This document shows, one piece after another, positions 42,010 to 50,353 of a stretch of 64,000 bases of DNA. Source of the stretch: Planctomycetaceae bacterium (GTDB lineage Bacteria; Planctomycetota; Phycisphaerae; Tepidisphaerales; Tepidisphaeraceae); contig JAIYCY010000021.1 in the NCBI GenBank assembly GCA_027487775.1, positions 310,001 through 374,000 of the forward strand. The letters run 5' to 3'. How positions within the stretch are numbered: the first letter of the stretch is position 1; each line of letters starts with the position of its first letter. A program made the translations under genes and the position numbers. The notes below the pieces were generated by a model, which was not told where the DNA came from, did not search any database, and worked only from the letters and a program-made list of their open reading frames with translations.

Positions 42010-42729
42010 TCATCGGCGTCGCAGTGCGATGAGTCCGAGAGCCGCGAGAGCGCCGAGTGTGGCGGGTTCGGGGATGACGGTTCCGGAGATGGTGACGTTA
42101 TCGAATCGCCAAGTGCCACCGCTGCCATAGTCACCCGTGGCGGTGCTGGTGCCGGGACTATAGACGGCACCGGCGTTGGCTCGCATGTAGGCGGTGTCAG
42201 CCGCGAAAGGCGCGAGCGTGCTGTTTTGATCGAAAGCTTGTCGGGAGAAGATTGAAACGATGCGGATGCCGAAGTTGGCCTTGTTGTCAGCCGCAGCGGG
42301 CAGTGTCAGGGTTCCGGATGCGTAGAAGGTGTCATGCGGGCTGAGTCCGCCGGCGTTGTTGGTCAAGGGTTGCCATGTGGATCCGTCGGTGGTGTAGTCG
42401 ATGCGTGCCCAACGGGAGGCGGTGCCAGAGGCGCGGTGGTCGTAGCTGATGGTGATATCTTCGAAGCCTGCGGTGCTGGCGAGGAACTGGACACCAGCGG
42501 TACCAGAGCCGGTTGATTGGGCGGGGTAGTTGGTTGAGTTCCAGCCCCTGCCGACTCCATTGCCCGCCGCGAAGGTCGCAGTCGTTCCGCCGATCAGAGA
42601 CGCAGCGCCCGTCCCGGTCGAGGGGGTCGAGACATCACCTTCGAAGTTCCACTGGGTGATGACGGCACCAAAGGCGCTGGTGCTGACGAAAGCAGCTGTG
42701 GCGGCTGCGATGAGGGTGTTGCGAAGCAT
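42010..42729 (-). CDS. PEP-CTERM sorting-domain exported protein
   Basis: A 239-residue exported protein. A signal peptide ('NTLIAAATAAFVSTSAFGAV') leads into a beta-sandwich-like region ('ITQWNFEGDVSTPSTGTGAA', 'FDNVTISGTV') resembling secreted choice-of-anchor proteins. The C-terminus IPEPATLGALAALGLIALRR has the PEP motif, a hydrophobic helix and an Arg cluster recognised by exosortase. It is likely anchored in or exported through the envelope. GGAGAAC precedes the ATG at 42729; the open frame upstream is not protein-like. Function unknown. Confidence 0.88.
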   Translation of the reverse strand: MLRNTLIAAATAAFVSTSAFGAVITQWNFEGDVSTPSTGTGAASLIGGTTATFAAGNGVGRGWNSTNYPAQSTGSGTAGVQFLASTAGFEDITISYDHRASGTASRWARIDYTTDGSTWQPLTNNAGGLSPHDTFYASGTLTLPAAADNKANFGIRIVSIFSRQAFDQNSTLAPFAADTAYMRANAGAVYSPGTSTATGDYGSGGTWRFDNVTISGTVIPEPATLGALAALGLIALRRR

Positions 42730-42882
42730 TCTCTGTTCTCCGGGGTTCTGGCACATCCGCGCGTGGGCGGGGCCGTGGGGTTCGAAACTCCAAACGCGTT
42801 CGCAGAGGTCCGGCGAATCCTTGGGCGGATCGTCGGCTTTGGCTGCGACTTGGCTCACCTTGAGCCGGGTGTTGTCGTCGGG

Positions 42883-42922
42883 GACGCTGGCCGACGCTGG
42901 CCGACGCTGGCCGACGCTGGCC
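42883..42922. repeat. Four 10-bp tandem repeats (gacgctggcc)
   Basis: Four perfect copies, start positions 42883, 42893, 42903 and 42913, in the spacer upstream of the PEP-CTERM gene. Confidence 0.95.
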
Positions 42923-43035
42923 GTTGTGTGGCGAGCGGCCAGCCGGTGCGAAACACCCGTCGAACTGGTCGGTTCGACGATTGGAATGGTGACGCCTTGG
43001 CAATAACGTTGGGTGTTTTTCGTATTAAGATTTGG

Positions 43036-44463
43036 CTAATTGCCATGTGTCGATGGTCTGAGTTTGGCAAGGTAGTCAAGGGCTGCCGCGCGGGCGGTCT
43101 TGGCGGCGTGATCTGACTTAAGGCCTTCGAATTGGGCCAGATTGTGTGAAAGATAGGCGTTTGAGCGGTCCGCAAGCAGATTGCGGAGTGCATCAATATT
43201 GGCCGGGTTGGGCGTGTCATTTGCGGATGCGAGTCGGTGGGCTCGCCCCGTGGCTTGGCCCCAGAGCTGTGCCGAATTAAGCAATTGTGTATAGGTTTTG
43301 ATGTCGTCGTGATCGAGTTCGTTGGACCAGGGTTCGTAGAGGTTCACGACGTATGAAAGGCCGTTCACTTCGCAGGGCAGGGCGAGGAGGGGGTCGGGGT
43401 CGGTGAGGCTTTGCGTATGGTTGGCGGATCGCAAGGCGGGAGAGGAGGCGGGCGTGTTGGGGAGAGGGTCGACGAGTCGCACGCGTTCCGCTGCGGATGG
43501 GATTTGTTGTTTGAAGTAGATGATCCGTTCGACCTGATCCGCGCCTTGAACGAGCAGGAGAATTTTCAGTAGTCCTTGCGAACCTGACGACCCGACGCGT
43601 GTGCGTCGGACGGCATCAAGGATGGAGAATGCATCCGCCGGTCCGATGAGGTCGGCGAGCGTTGGGTGTTGAGAGGCGAGTTGTTGGAGTGCGGAAGCGA
43701 AGGCTTTACGAAGTTCTGGGGTGAGGGGGTCGAGGATGTTGGTGATCGGTCCTGAGTCGGGGATGAGCGGTTTGAACTTTTGGCCTTCGGTGAGTTGATC
43801 GATGACGCGTTGGTAGGGTCGATCGGAGCGGATGAGCAGCTTTTGAACTTCGGGTCGGTCTTTGATTTGTCGCAGGGCGTCTTGTGGGTCTTGGCGTGCG
43901 GATAGGTAGGCGTCGAGCAGGGTTTGGATGAGTTGTTGGGATTGTTGGGGATCGAGGGTGATGTTGTTGGTCTGTGCGATGAGTTGGTAGGTGATGGCGC
44001 CTTGGAGGAGTTCGAGTTGGTAGGGGAGGTTTGCGGAGTCATCGAAGTCGACGAGTCCGAAGCCGAGTTGTCCCAGAGGCGACGTGGCATAGGTGCCGAT
44101 GTTTCCGAGGTGGAGGTCGCCGTGGATGGGGAGGAGGTTTTCGGGATGGTTCATCCAGTCAGCGCAGTGTGTTTTGGACCAGAGGAAGAAGATATCTTTG
44201 GTGCCGCGCCAGAATTTGTAGGGATCGGAGGTGATGGAATGGATTTTCAAGGGCCAGCCGCGCGGGTCGGCAAGATCGACGTGCGGGCCGTACGATTTCA
44301 GGAGGAGGGAATAGGGGGAATCTGAGAACGAGAGGTCGTGCGGTGATTCTGCGAGTGGTTGTGATGGCGAATGGGTGCGGTGCGTGGAAAGCGCGTGGGC
44401 GGGGTGGATTGGGACGGCGGATCCGAGCAGCATGGAGACGGCGAAGCAGATGGTGTGGTGCAT
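43036..44463 (-). CDS. Exported DUF2252 domain protein
   Basis: A 475-residue protein with an N-terminal signal peptide ('CFAVSMLLGSAVPIHPAHAL'). The DUF2252 core is clear: 'SDPYKFWRGTKDIFFLWSKT', 'LLPIHGDLHLGNIGTYATSP' (the Gly-Asp-Leu-His-x-x-Asn block shared with aminoglycoside-phosphotransferase-like kinases), 'FGLVDFDDSANLPYQLEL' (metal-binding Asp) and 'VYVV..L-Y-E-P-W' near the end. The family is kinase-like but uncharacterised. A signal peptide on a kinase-like fold is odd, since ATP is scarce in the periplasm. AAAGGAAAT precedes the ATG. Confidence 0.88.
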   Translation of the reverse strand: MHHTICFAVSMLLGSAVPIHPAHALSTHRTHSPSQPLAESPHDLSFSDSPYSLLLKSYGPHVDLADPRGWPLKIHSITSDPYKFWRGTKDIFFLWSKTHCADWMNHPENLLPIHGDLHLGNIGTYATSPLGQLGFGLVDFDDSANLPYQLELLQGAITYQLIAQTNNITLDPQQSQQLIQTLLDAYLSARQDPQDALRQIKDRPEVQKLLIRSDRPYQRVIDQLTEGQKFKPLIPDSGPITNILDPLTPELRKAFASALQQLASQHPTLADLIGPADAFSILDAVRRTRVGSSGSQGLLKILLLVQGADQVERIIYFKQQIPSAAERVRLVDPLPNTPASSPALRSANHTQSLTDPDPLLALPCEVNGLSYVVNLYEPWSNELDHDDIKTYTQLLNSAQLWGQATGRAHRLASANDTPNPANIDALRNLLADRSNAYLSHNLAQFEGLKSDHAAKTARAAALDYLAKLRPSTHGN

Positions 44464-44562
44464 GGTCAGGATTTCCTTTTGGATTGGTGGGGATCACAGT
44501 TTGCCGTGAGGCGAAGAGATGATGAACTGGAAAGTGGGTGTTTTCGAGTGACATTGGATTTT

Positions 44563-44596
44563 TGCGCTGCGCGCTTGTGGGCGCCATTGCGCGGCG
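44563..44596. repeat. REP-like hairpin, second copy
   Basis: gcgctgcgc pairs with gcgcggcgt (two wobble pairs), preceded by gattttt. It resembles 20888-20921 in the first arm and lead-in, and lies in the spacer between the divergent DUF2252 and DinB genes. Confidence 0.45.
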
Positions 44597-44694
44597 TGCG
44601 AGTTGAGATAGAGTCTGGCCACGGGTCTTGGGCGCGAATGTGGTGTGTTGCGGTGCATTGATTGTTGACCGAAGGCCTTTAAGGGAGATTGCTG

Positions 44695-45204
44695 ATGGAC
44701 ATTCGACCTGCGTTGAAGAGTCAGTATCACGCCGCGATGCAGACGTTGCGATTGTGTATCGAGGCTTGTCCGGATGCGATGTGGGCTGATCCGAAGGACG
44801 GATACGCTGCGTTCTGGCGTGGGGTTTATCACACGCTTTTTTTTACGCATTTTTATCTTGATGACGATCACGAGTCGTTTGTGCGTTGGGACAAGCATCA
44901 GGAGGAGGCGGAGGATTTGGGGCCATTCAACGGGCCAAACGGGCAGGTGCCGAAGGCTGCGAGGCCTTATACGAAGGAGGAGTTGCTTTCGTATTGGTTG
45001 TTGGTGGATGGCAAGATCGATGGTCGCGTGGATGGGATGGATCTTGAATCCCCGGCGAGTGGATTTCCGTGGTACGGGCCGATGGGGAAGCTTGAGCATC
45101 AGCTTGTGAATTTGCGTCACATTCAGCATCACGCGGCGGCGTTGTCGATGCGGCTTCGGCTGGGTGCGGATATTGAGGTGCGTTGGGTGGGGCGTGCTCG
45201 TTAG
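44695..45204 (+). CDS. DinB-like four-helix protein
   Basis: A 169-residue protein resembling the DinB/DUF664 family: 'QYHAAMQTLRLCIEACPDAM' (first helix), 'AFWRGVYHTLFFTHFYLDDD' (His of the metal site), and 'LEHQLVNLRHIQHHAAALSM' with the closing HIQHHAA histidines that usually bind a divalent metal. Members include thiol-dependent transferases, but the role here is unknown. AGGGAG lies 7 nt before ATG 44695. tyrS follows after 91 nt in the same direction. Confidence 0.75.
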   Translation: MDIRPALKSQYHAAMQTLRLCIEACPDAMWADPKDGYAAFWRGVYHTLFFTHFYLDDDHESFVRWDKHQEEAEDLGPFNGPNGQVPKAARPYTKEELLSYWLLVDGKIDGRVDGMDLESPASGFPWYGPMGKLEHQLVNLRHIQHHAAALSMRLRLGADIEVRWVGRAR

Positions 45205-45295
45205 AGTTTTTGGGATTGGGTGTGTGGAGTTGGATGAGTTGGTTGCGGTAGGAGTCGTTGACGATGTTGACGGCGGGTCGTAGCGTGCGGGTGCT

Positions 45296-46510
45296 ATGTT
45301 GATTGACGAGAAGATTGCGAGATTAAGGCGAAGGTCTGAGCGGATCATTTCGGAGGACGAGTTGCGTCGTCGGCTGGAAGTTGCGGAGAAGAGCGGCAAG
45401 CCGCTTCGTATCAAGTTGGGGATGGATCCGACGGCTCCGGACGTGACGCTGGGTCATTGTGTGCCGCTGAAGATCGTGAGGCAGTTTCAGGAATGGGGCC
45501 ACAAGGCGGTGATCATCGTCGGAGATTACACTGCGCGAGTGGGTGATCCGTCGGGCCGGAACACGCTTCGTCCGCAGTTGTCGGAGGCGCAGATCGACGA
45601 GAACGCCAAGACGTATGTTGCGCAGATTGGCAAGGTGTTGCTGACGGATCCGGAGCATCTTGAGGTGCGATACAACGGAGAGTGGCTTGCGAAGATGTCG
45701 ATGATGGAGGTGATTCGACTGCTGGGTCGCAAGACGGTGGAGCAGTTGCTTGCGCGTGAGGATTTCGCGAAGCGATTCGAGTCCAAGACGCCGATTTTTT
45801 TGCATGAGCTTTTTTATCCGTTGTTGCAGGGTTGGGATTCTGTGGCGATTGATGCGGATTTGGAGATTGGTGGTAGCGATCAGTTGTTTAACAATCTTGT
45901 GGGTCGCGAGTTTCAGGCGGAGCTAGGCCGGCCGGGTCAGATGGTGATCGTGACGCCGTTGCTCGTCGGAACTGATGGTGTGGTGAAGATGAGTAAGAGC
46001 AAGGGCAACTACATCGCGGTGACGGATCCGCCCGGCGGGCCGAGCGGGATGTTTGGGAAGGTGATGCGACTTCCCGATGCGCTATTGGAGAGTTACTACA
46101 CGCTGCTGACGGATTTGGACCTGAGCGACGTGCGTACGGAGATCGCGGCGAATCCGCGTGATGCGAAGGTGAAGCTTGCGAAGCTGATCATTACGTGGCT
46201 GCACACGAGCGCAGATGCGGAGGCGGCGGAGCGGGAGTTTATGACGGCGACACACGGCGGGGTTCCGGAGAATATTCCGGAGATGAAGATCACGGCCTCG
46301 CCGCAGCGACTCGCGCCGCTTTTGGTGAGCGCGGGATTCTGTGCATCAAATGGCGAGGCGATTCGCAAGATCAAGGAAGGTGCCGTTCGCATTGATGGCG
46401 AGAAAGTCCCGCCCGAGAGCTTTGGACAGGATCGAACCTTCGCTGCTCCGGTGGTGTTGCAATTGGGCAACAAGCGATTCGTGCGGCTGGTTCCGAGTGA
46501 ATCAGTTTGA
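45296..46510 (+). CDS. tyrS: Tyrosyl-tRNA synthetase
   Basis: A 404-residue class I synthetase. The HIGH-like motif is 'MDPTAPDVTLGHCVPLKIVR', 'ADLEIGGSDQLFNNLVGREF' binds tyrosine, and 'VVKMSKSKGNYI' is the KMSKS loop. The C-terminal S4 RNA-binding domain is 'SNGEAIRKIKEGAVRIDGEK'. 'PDVTLGH' and overall length indicate the TyrZ-like branch. The last 9 nt overlap the 3' end of the convergent PEP-CTERM/dockerin gene. No T-box is expected in this phylum and none was seen. Confidence 0.97.
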   Translation: MLIDEKIARLRRRSERIISEDELRRRLEVAEKSGKPLRIKLGMDPTAPDVTLGHCVPLKIVRQFQEWGHKAVIIVGDYTARVGDPSGRNTLRPQLSEAQIDENAKTYVAQIGKVLLTDPEHLEVRYNGEWLAKMSMMEVIRLLGRKTVEQLLAREDFAKRFESKTPIFLHELFYPLLQGWDSVAIDADLEIGGSDQLFNNLVGREFQAELGRPGQMVIVTPLLVGTDGVVKMSKSKGNYIAVTDPPGGPSGMFGKVMRLPDALLESYYTLLTDLDLSDVRTEIAANPRDAKVKLAKLIITWLHTSADAEAAEREFMTATHGGVPENIPEMKITASPQRLAPLLVSAGFCASNGEAIRKIKEGAVRIDGEKVPPESFGQDRTFAAPVVLQLGNKRFVRLVPSESV

Positions 46511-47467
46511 TGATCTGGATTTTCGTCGTAGGCACAGAGCGCCGACCACGAGTGTGGCAGCGAGAGTGGCGGGCTCGGGGATGAGTGCTTGCGCGCGGGC
46601 CCAGTCGGCATCGAAGGATGCCTGCGATCCGTAGTTGCGAGCCAGTTCGAGGAGGTCAGTGAATCCGACCTGGCCGTCGAAGTTGAAATCGCCGTCAGCC
46701 CACCATCGTCCGTTGGTTGCGTTGTAGTTTCGAGCGAGGGTGAGGAGATCGAGGAAGTTGACCGAGCCGTCGAAGTTGGTGTCGCCGGGTTGAGCGTCGG
46801 TGATCGCGCGGGCCGCCTGATAGGCGGGGCCGAACTGAGCAACAGGGGCTTGTTTGTTGAAGAGGACGACGACCCAGGGGCTGTCTTGGAGGCGGTTGCT
46901 TTGGAATCGCAGTGGTATGCCCCATATGCCAGAGGGGGCGTCGCTGACGTTGGTTCCATCACCCAGGAGTGTGAAGAAGAGGTGGTCGTGGTTGCCCTGT
47001 TGTACGTAGGAGAAGTGTGGAAATCCTTCGAGGAAGCCGGTTCCGCTGAGCAGGCCGTTTGACGACTGTGAGATGGCGAGGCGAGGTGCTGGTGCGGGCA
47101 TGATTTGCGAGGCTGGTTGCAGTTTGGACGAGCTTGAGTCGAAGTAGAGAAGCGGTCCTGCGAGGTCGAAGGAGAAGATGGTTCCGCTGGTGAGATTGTT
47201 GCCGGAGCGTCGCGATTCGAAGCCGGGAAAGTCTGTGGCCCAGATGCCCGGGCCGAGGTTGTCGAAGTCGACGAGGAATGCGGTTTCCTGGAGATAGTTG
47301 GTCGGATCGAAGTCGTCGTTGCTGGTGTAGGTGGTGATGCGTCCGTCGGTCTGTCCGAGCCAGATGCGCGGTCCTTCGTGGGCTTGGGCAGTTTCGGTGG
47401 CTAAGCCAAAGCAGGCGAGGGCAGCGACGAGTTTTGCGAATTGTGATTGGAGTTTGGATACAGGCAT
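46502..47467 (-). CDS. Exported protein with dockerin-like repeat and PEP-CTERM tail
   Basis: A 321-residue protein with a signal peptide (ending AQA before HEGPRIWLG). A beta-rich body (residues 25-215) is followed by two EF-hand-like dockerin repeats 'GDTNFDGSVNFLDLLTLARN' and 'GDFNFDGQVGFTDLLELARN', and a PEP-CTERM end 'LIPEPATLAATLVVGALCL' plus RRK. The dockerin-type pair with a PEP-CTERM is typical of Phycisphaerae and related planctomycetes. Likely surface-anchored; ligand unknown. Its 3' end overlaps tyrS by 9 bp. Confidence 0.9.
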   Translation of the reverse strand: MPVSKLQSQFAKLVAALACFGLATETAQAHEGPRIWLGQTDGRITTYTSNDDFDPTNYLQETAFLVDFDNLGPGIWATDFPGFESRRSGNNLTSGTIFSFDLAGPLLYFDSSSSKLQPASQIMPAPAPRLAISQSSNGLLSGTGFLEGFPHFSYVQQGNHDHLFFTLLGDGTNVSDAPSGIWGIPLRFQSNRLQDSPWVVVLFNKQAPVAQFGPAYQAARAITDAQPGDTNFDGSVNFLDLLTLARNYNATNGRWWADGDFNFDGQVGFTDLLELARNYGSQASFDADWARAQALIPEPATLAATLVVGALCLRRKSRSSN

Positions 47468-47527
47468 TGGGTTACCTCGAATATGAAGCGCGGGTCAAGC
47501 GGTGAAGTTAAAGAGTTAACGGCAAAG

Positions 47528-47557
47528 GCTCGCGCACGGGATAAGCCGTGCGTGAGC
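47528..47557 (-). terminator. Hairpin after the PEP-CTERM gene at 47573
   Basis: gctcgcgcacgg pairs with ccgtgcgtgagc (one G-T pair), 6-nt loop; on the minus strand followed by ctttgccgtt. Confidence 0.6.
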
Positions 47558-47572
47558 GTTGAGGTTGAGATT

Positions 47573-48517
47573 TCATTGACGTCGGCGCTTCATGAGCAGT
47601 GCGGGCGCTGCGAGCAGCGCGAGCGTGCTCGGTTCGGGGACGACTTGAATGAAGCTGGAGGAGATGTTGTTGGCGGATGCGAAGTCTGAGGCTACGAGCG
47701 CAGCAGATTCGAGTGAAACGCCGCTTGCGAGGACGAAGTAGATGGGATGGGCAGGGTTGATGGATCCGCCAGTGGGTGAGAGAGCGGTCGTGGCAACGCG
47801 TGCGGAGAAGAGGTAAACGCCGGGATCGGCGGGGAGGCTAGTCTGCCCGTTGTTGAGCATGCGGAAGGTGGCGCTGTTGTGCGGTCGAGCGGCAGCACTG
47901 GGAAGTGTTGCGGGGTTGCCGTTAATCGCGGAGAAGTTCAGGGCACCCGAGGATGATGCTCCGCCGAGCGTGACGGCTGGCGACTGGGTTGCCGGATTGG
48001 TGCCATCACCGCTGAGGAACTGGATGCTCTCGGTTCCGGGATCGACCCAGGCCGAGCCGGACCAGACGTTGAGTGGGCTGAGGGGTGTGTAGCTGAAGTT
48101 GGTTCCGCCGAGGTTGACGAGTGAGGTGGCGTTTCGCAGCGCAAAGCCCGTGCCCGGTATTTGGGTGACGGGCGAGGCGACGGTGGGATCGACGACTTCA
48201 TAGGCCCATGTGAGTCCCGGGCCGGAGGGGAATGCCGGAGCACCGCTTGCGTTTCTGTCGGCAGCGGGTCGGGTGTAGTGGAAGAGTGTTGGGTTTCCCG
48301 AGACGCTGAGTGTGGTCGGCAGCACGGGCATGACATAGATGCGTTTTTCGTTGGTGACGCTGGCGACGTTGGGAGCGCTGGTGCGAACGACTTCGCGGGT
48401 GACGATGCGATTTCCGGCGGCGTCGTAGGTGAGTTGAATCTGCACGCCGTGACCGAAGGTCATCGACGAAAGTGCGAGAAGCGAGAGGGCGGGACCGAGG
48501 GTCAGAGACTGACGCAT
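47573..48517 (-). CDS. PEP-CTERM sorting-domain exported protein
   Basis: A 314-residue exported protein: signal peptide 'LTLGPALSLLALSSMTFGHG', then 'VQIQLTYDAAGNRIVTREVV', a beta-rich body with many Thr/Ser/Asn, and the terminal sorting signal 'VVPEPSTLALLAAPALLMKR' with RR. It follows the pseudopilin gene (48674-49441) on the minus strand, as often seen where a pseudopilin and a PEP-CTERM protein are paired. Body not recognised. I place the start at ATG 48517, where the signal peptide begins. Confidence 0.88.
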   Translation of the reverse strand: MRQSLTLGPALSLLALSSMTFGHGVQIQLTYDAAGNRIVTREVVRTSAPNVASVTNEKRIYVMPVLPTTLSVSGNPTLFHYTRPAADRNASGAPAFPSGPGLTWAYEVVDPTVASPVTQIPGTGFALRNATSLVNLGGTNFSYTPLSPLNVWSGSAWVDPGTESIQFLSGDGTNPATQSPAVTLGGASSSGALNFSAINGNPATLPSAAARPHNSATFRMLNNGQTSLPADPGVYLFSARVATTALSPTGGSINPAHPIYFVLASGVSLESAALVASDFASANNISSSFIQVVPEPSTLALLAAPALLMKRRRQ

Positions 48518-48673
48518 GATGAAAAGCTCTTCTTTCTCGAGAAAGGGTAAGAGACAGGGGATTGGACCAGCTCGTTGATCGATCACAACGTGTGATGACC
48601 GAACGAGGCGAATGATGAAGAACAATGATGGGCTGTATCAACGGAGAAGATGACTGGGCGTGTGCCCGGATCT

Positions 48674-49441
48674 TCAGCGAGGATTCAGCGGGTCGAATAG
48701 GTTTTTGTCGGGACGGCTATAGACCTTGTCGAGCGGGAGCGACTCAGCGTGCCCGTCGAGGAAGGCGTAGTTAAGGACGGCGTTCCAGCTTTGCGCCCTG
48801 CCGCCATGACGATTCAGTGGCATTTGGTTTCCGATTCGCTGCAAGGTGAGCTGTGGCAGCAGAGCGGAATAGAAATCTTGAACGTGAATGTGATCGGCGA
48901 CTGCGTAAGCGCCTCGTTCGGCGAGTTCGACGAACTGAATGACCTGCGCGGGTCTGCGAATCTTCGTCACCGAGCGTACATCAGCGAAGTTGGCTGGTGC
49001 GTGCGTGATGGAGACGAAGTTGTTGATCCCGTAGCTGGTGGTTCGGATGCGGTTGCCGGCTGCGGGCGTATCAAAGTGGATGCTTTGATCTGCTGCGCAC
49101 CGACGGACGAGTCCGCTTCCGGTGTAGGGCTTGAGTTGCTCAAGCCAGGCGCCTTGTTCGAGTCCGTTTCCTGCGGTGATGAGTGCGCCGCGAAACTCTG
49201 CGGCATAGCCCGCCTGGGCGACCGCCAGTTGTCGCATATTGGAGAGGCACTGCGTTCGCTCCGCTGTCATGCGTGTTCGACGCAATGACGGAAGCAAAAT
49301 GGCGATCAGCACGCCAATGATCCCGATCACGACGAGCAATTCCACGAGCGTGAATCCATGGCGCACGTCAGAGTGCGACAAAGATCTTCTCGTCAAATGG
49401 CCGCATGAAAGCAGGCGATCGGAAAGCTTACGCAAACGCAT
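48674..49441 (-). CDS. Prepilin-type N-terminal cleavage protein (DUF1559-like pseudopilin)
   Basis: A 255-residue protein. The type III signal sequence 'GFTLVELLVVIGIIGVLIAI' with the cleavable Gly and Glu+5 begins at about residue 29, preceded by a basic N-terminus. 'CLSNMRQLAVAQAGYAAEFR' and the C-terminal 'NYAFLDGHAESLPLDKVYSR' are the two ends of the planctomycete pseudopilin (H-x9-DG) family. It would be inserted into the inner membrane and processed by a prepilin peptidase. GTG 49450 in frame is an alternative start. Confidence 0.9.
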   Translation of the reverse strand: MRLRKLSDRLLSCGHLTRRSLSHSDVRHGFTLVELLVVIGIIGVLIAILLPSLRRTRMTAERTQCLSNMRQLAVAQAGYAAEFRGALITAGNGLEQGAWLEQLKPYTGSGLVRRCAADQSIHFDTPAAGNRIRTTSYGINNFVSITHAPANFADVRSVTKIRRPAQVIQFVELAERGAYAVADHIHVQDFYSALLPQLTLQRIGNQMPLNRHGGRAQSWNAVLNYAFLDGHAESLPLDKVYSRPDKNLFDPLNPR

Positions 49442-49530
49442 CGGGGTCACCCAAGGGAATCCGGCTCAAGTCGGCGGACTCATGCCTACACGTGCGATGT
49501 GTCGGATGAACCCTGACGACGATCTCAACC

Positions 49531-49632
49531 AGTTCTCGAAACGTGTAATGCCGATATCGGATGGCGAGTGTCGTCGTGGACGACATTCAATTGACGCAAA
49601 TCGGCGCGGGGCATTTCTTGACCTGGTATGAT
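49531..49632 (+). repeat. Dispersed ~100-bp element, copy B
   Basis: Best partner of copy A (19231-19331): 'agttctcgaa', 'gtcgtggacgacattcaatt', 'atcggcgcggg' and 'catttcttgacctggtatga' align with few differences. It lies in the spacer between the pseudopilin gene and the CC/CxxC protein gene. Several A/B differences fall at every third base in either strand's open frame. Confidence 0.65.
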
Positions 49633-49697
49633 TCAACGCGTGCGGACAGGAGCGGGTCACCTTGCTGTGGGTGATCGGATCCGCGCACTGTGTGAGA

Positions 49698-50129
49698 TCA
49701 AACCGGTGGGCCGATCGGGTAGTAGGGGAAATTGAATGCTGACAGAATGCAGAGCGAGTCGGATTCGAACGACCGCTCGAGGGACTGCTCTGCGAAATCA
49801 AAATGCAGGGTGAAGGCGGATGCAACGGTGTAGCCCTTGGCGATGTAGCAGACGACGCAACGCTGCTTTTCCTCTTCGCTGGGGTTCTTGTTTTCGCGGT
49901 TGCTGGACGGGCTGGACAACTCAGCACAGCAACTCTTGGCTGCGATTCGGTATTGCGAGCGAGATGAGACAGCCTTTGCGTCTGATGAGCTATCCAGCCC
50001 CAAGTTGGGCAAGGTATCGGGCGAAGCGCCGGGAGATGTGTCGGGCCAAGTGATCAGTCCGCGCGTGTGTCCGGGAAGGAACAGCACGAGCCAGAAGCAC
50101 TGCCAGAGGATAAGAAACCAGCGCAGCAT
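49698..50129 (-). CDS. Exported hypothetical protein with CC and CVVC motifs
   Basis: A 143-residue protein with an N-terminal hydrophobic helix ('WFLILWQCFWLVLFLPGHTR'), a Cys-Cys pair at about residue 67 and a CVVC motif at about 91 ('RCVVCYIAKGYTVASAFTLH'). Layout and length echo the protein at 28414-28845 (hydrophobic start, CC, then CxxC). Not assigned to a known family with confidence; possibly a metal or redox protein at the cell envelope. It is upstream of the pseudopilin gene in the same direction, separated by a dispersed repeat. Confidence 0.5.
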   Translation of the reverse strand: MLRWFLILWQCFWLVLFLPGHTRGLITWPDTSPGASPDTLPNLGLDSSSDAKAVSSRSQYRIAAKSCCAELSSPSSNRENKNPSEEEKQRCVVCYIAKGYTVASAFTLHFDFAEQSLERSFESDSLCILSAFNFPYYPIGPPV

Positions 50130-50353
50130 CCGAATGCGGGCAAGCTATCAGGCATTTCGGGGCAGTCCAGATGAAAATTTGTCGCAGGTGCAAGAATTCT
50201 GATGAACCAACGATCATTCGACGGCCAGCCGACGCTTCGTGTGGCAAGCTGTAACAGCATGGCCTGTTGAGAGATACACCTCTTGGGTTTGAGCTTTCGG
50301 CGTCGGGGCGGTTTGCGCGGCTGACAGAGGGGACTTCTTGGCCCATTGTCCGG

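Noticed and set aside
44689..44694. TTG start two codons upstream for the DinB-like gene
   Set aside because: ATG 44695 has the better-spaced AGGAG-like site; the difference is only two codons.
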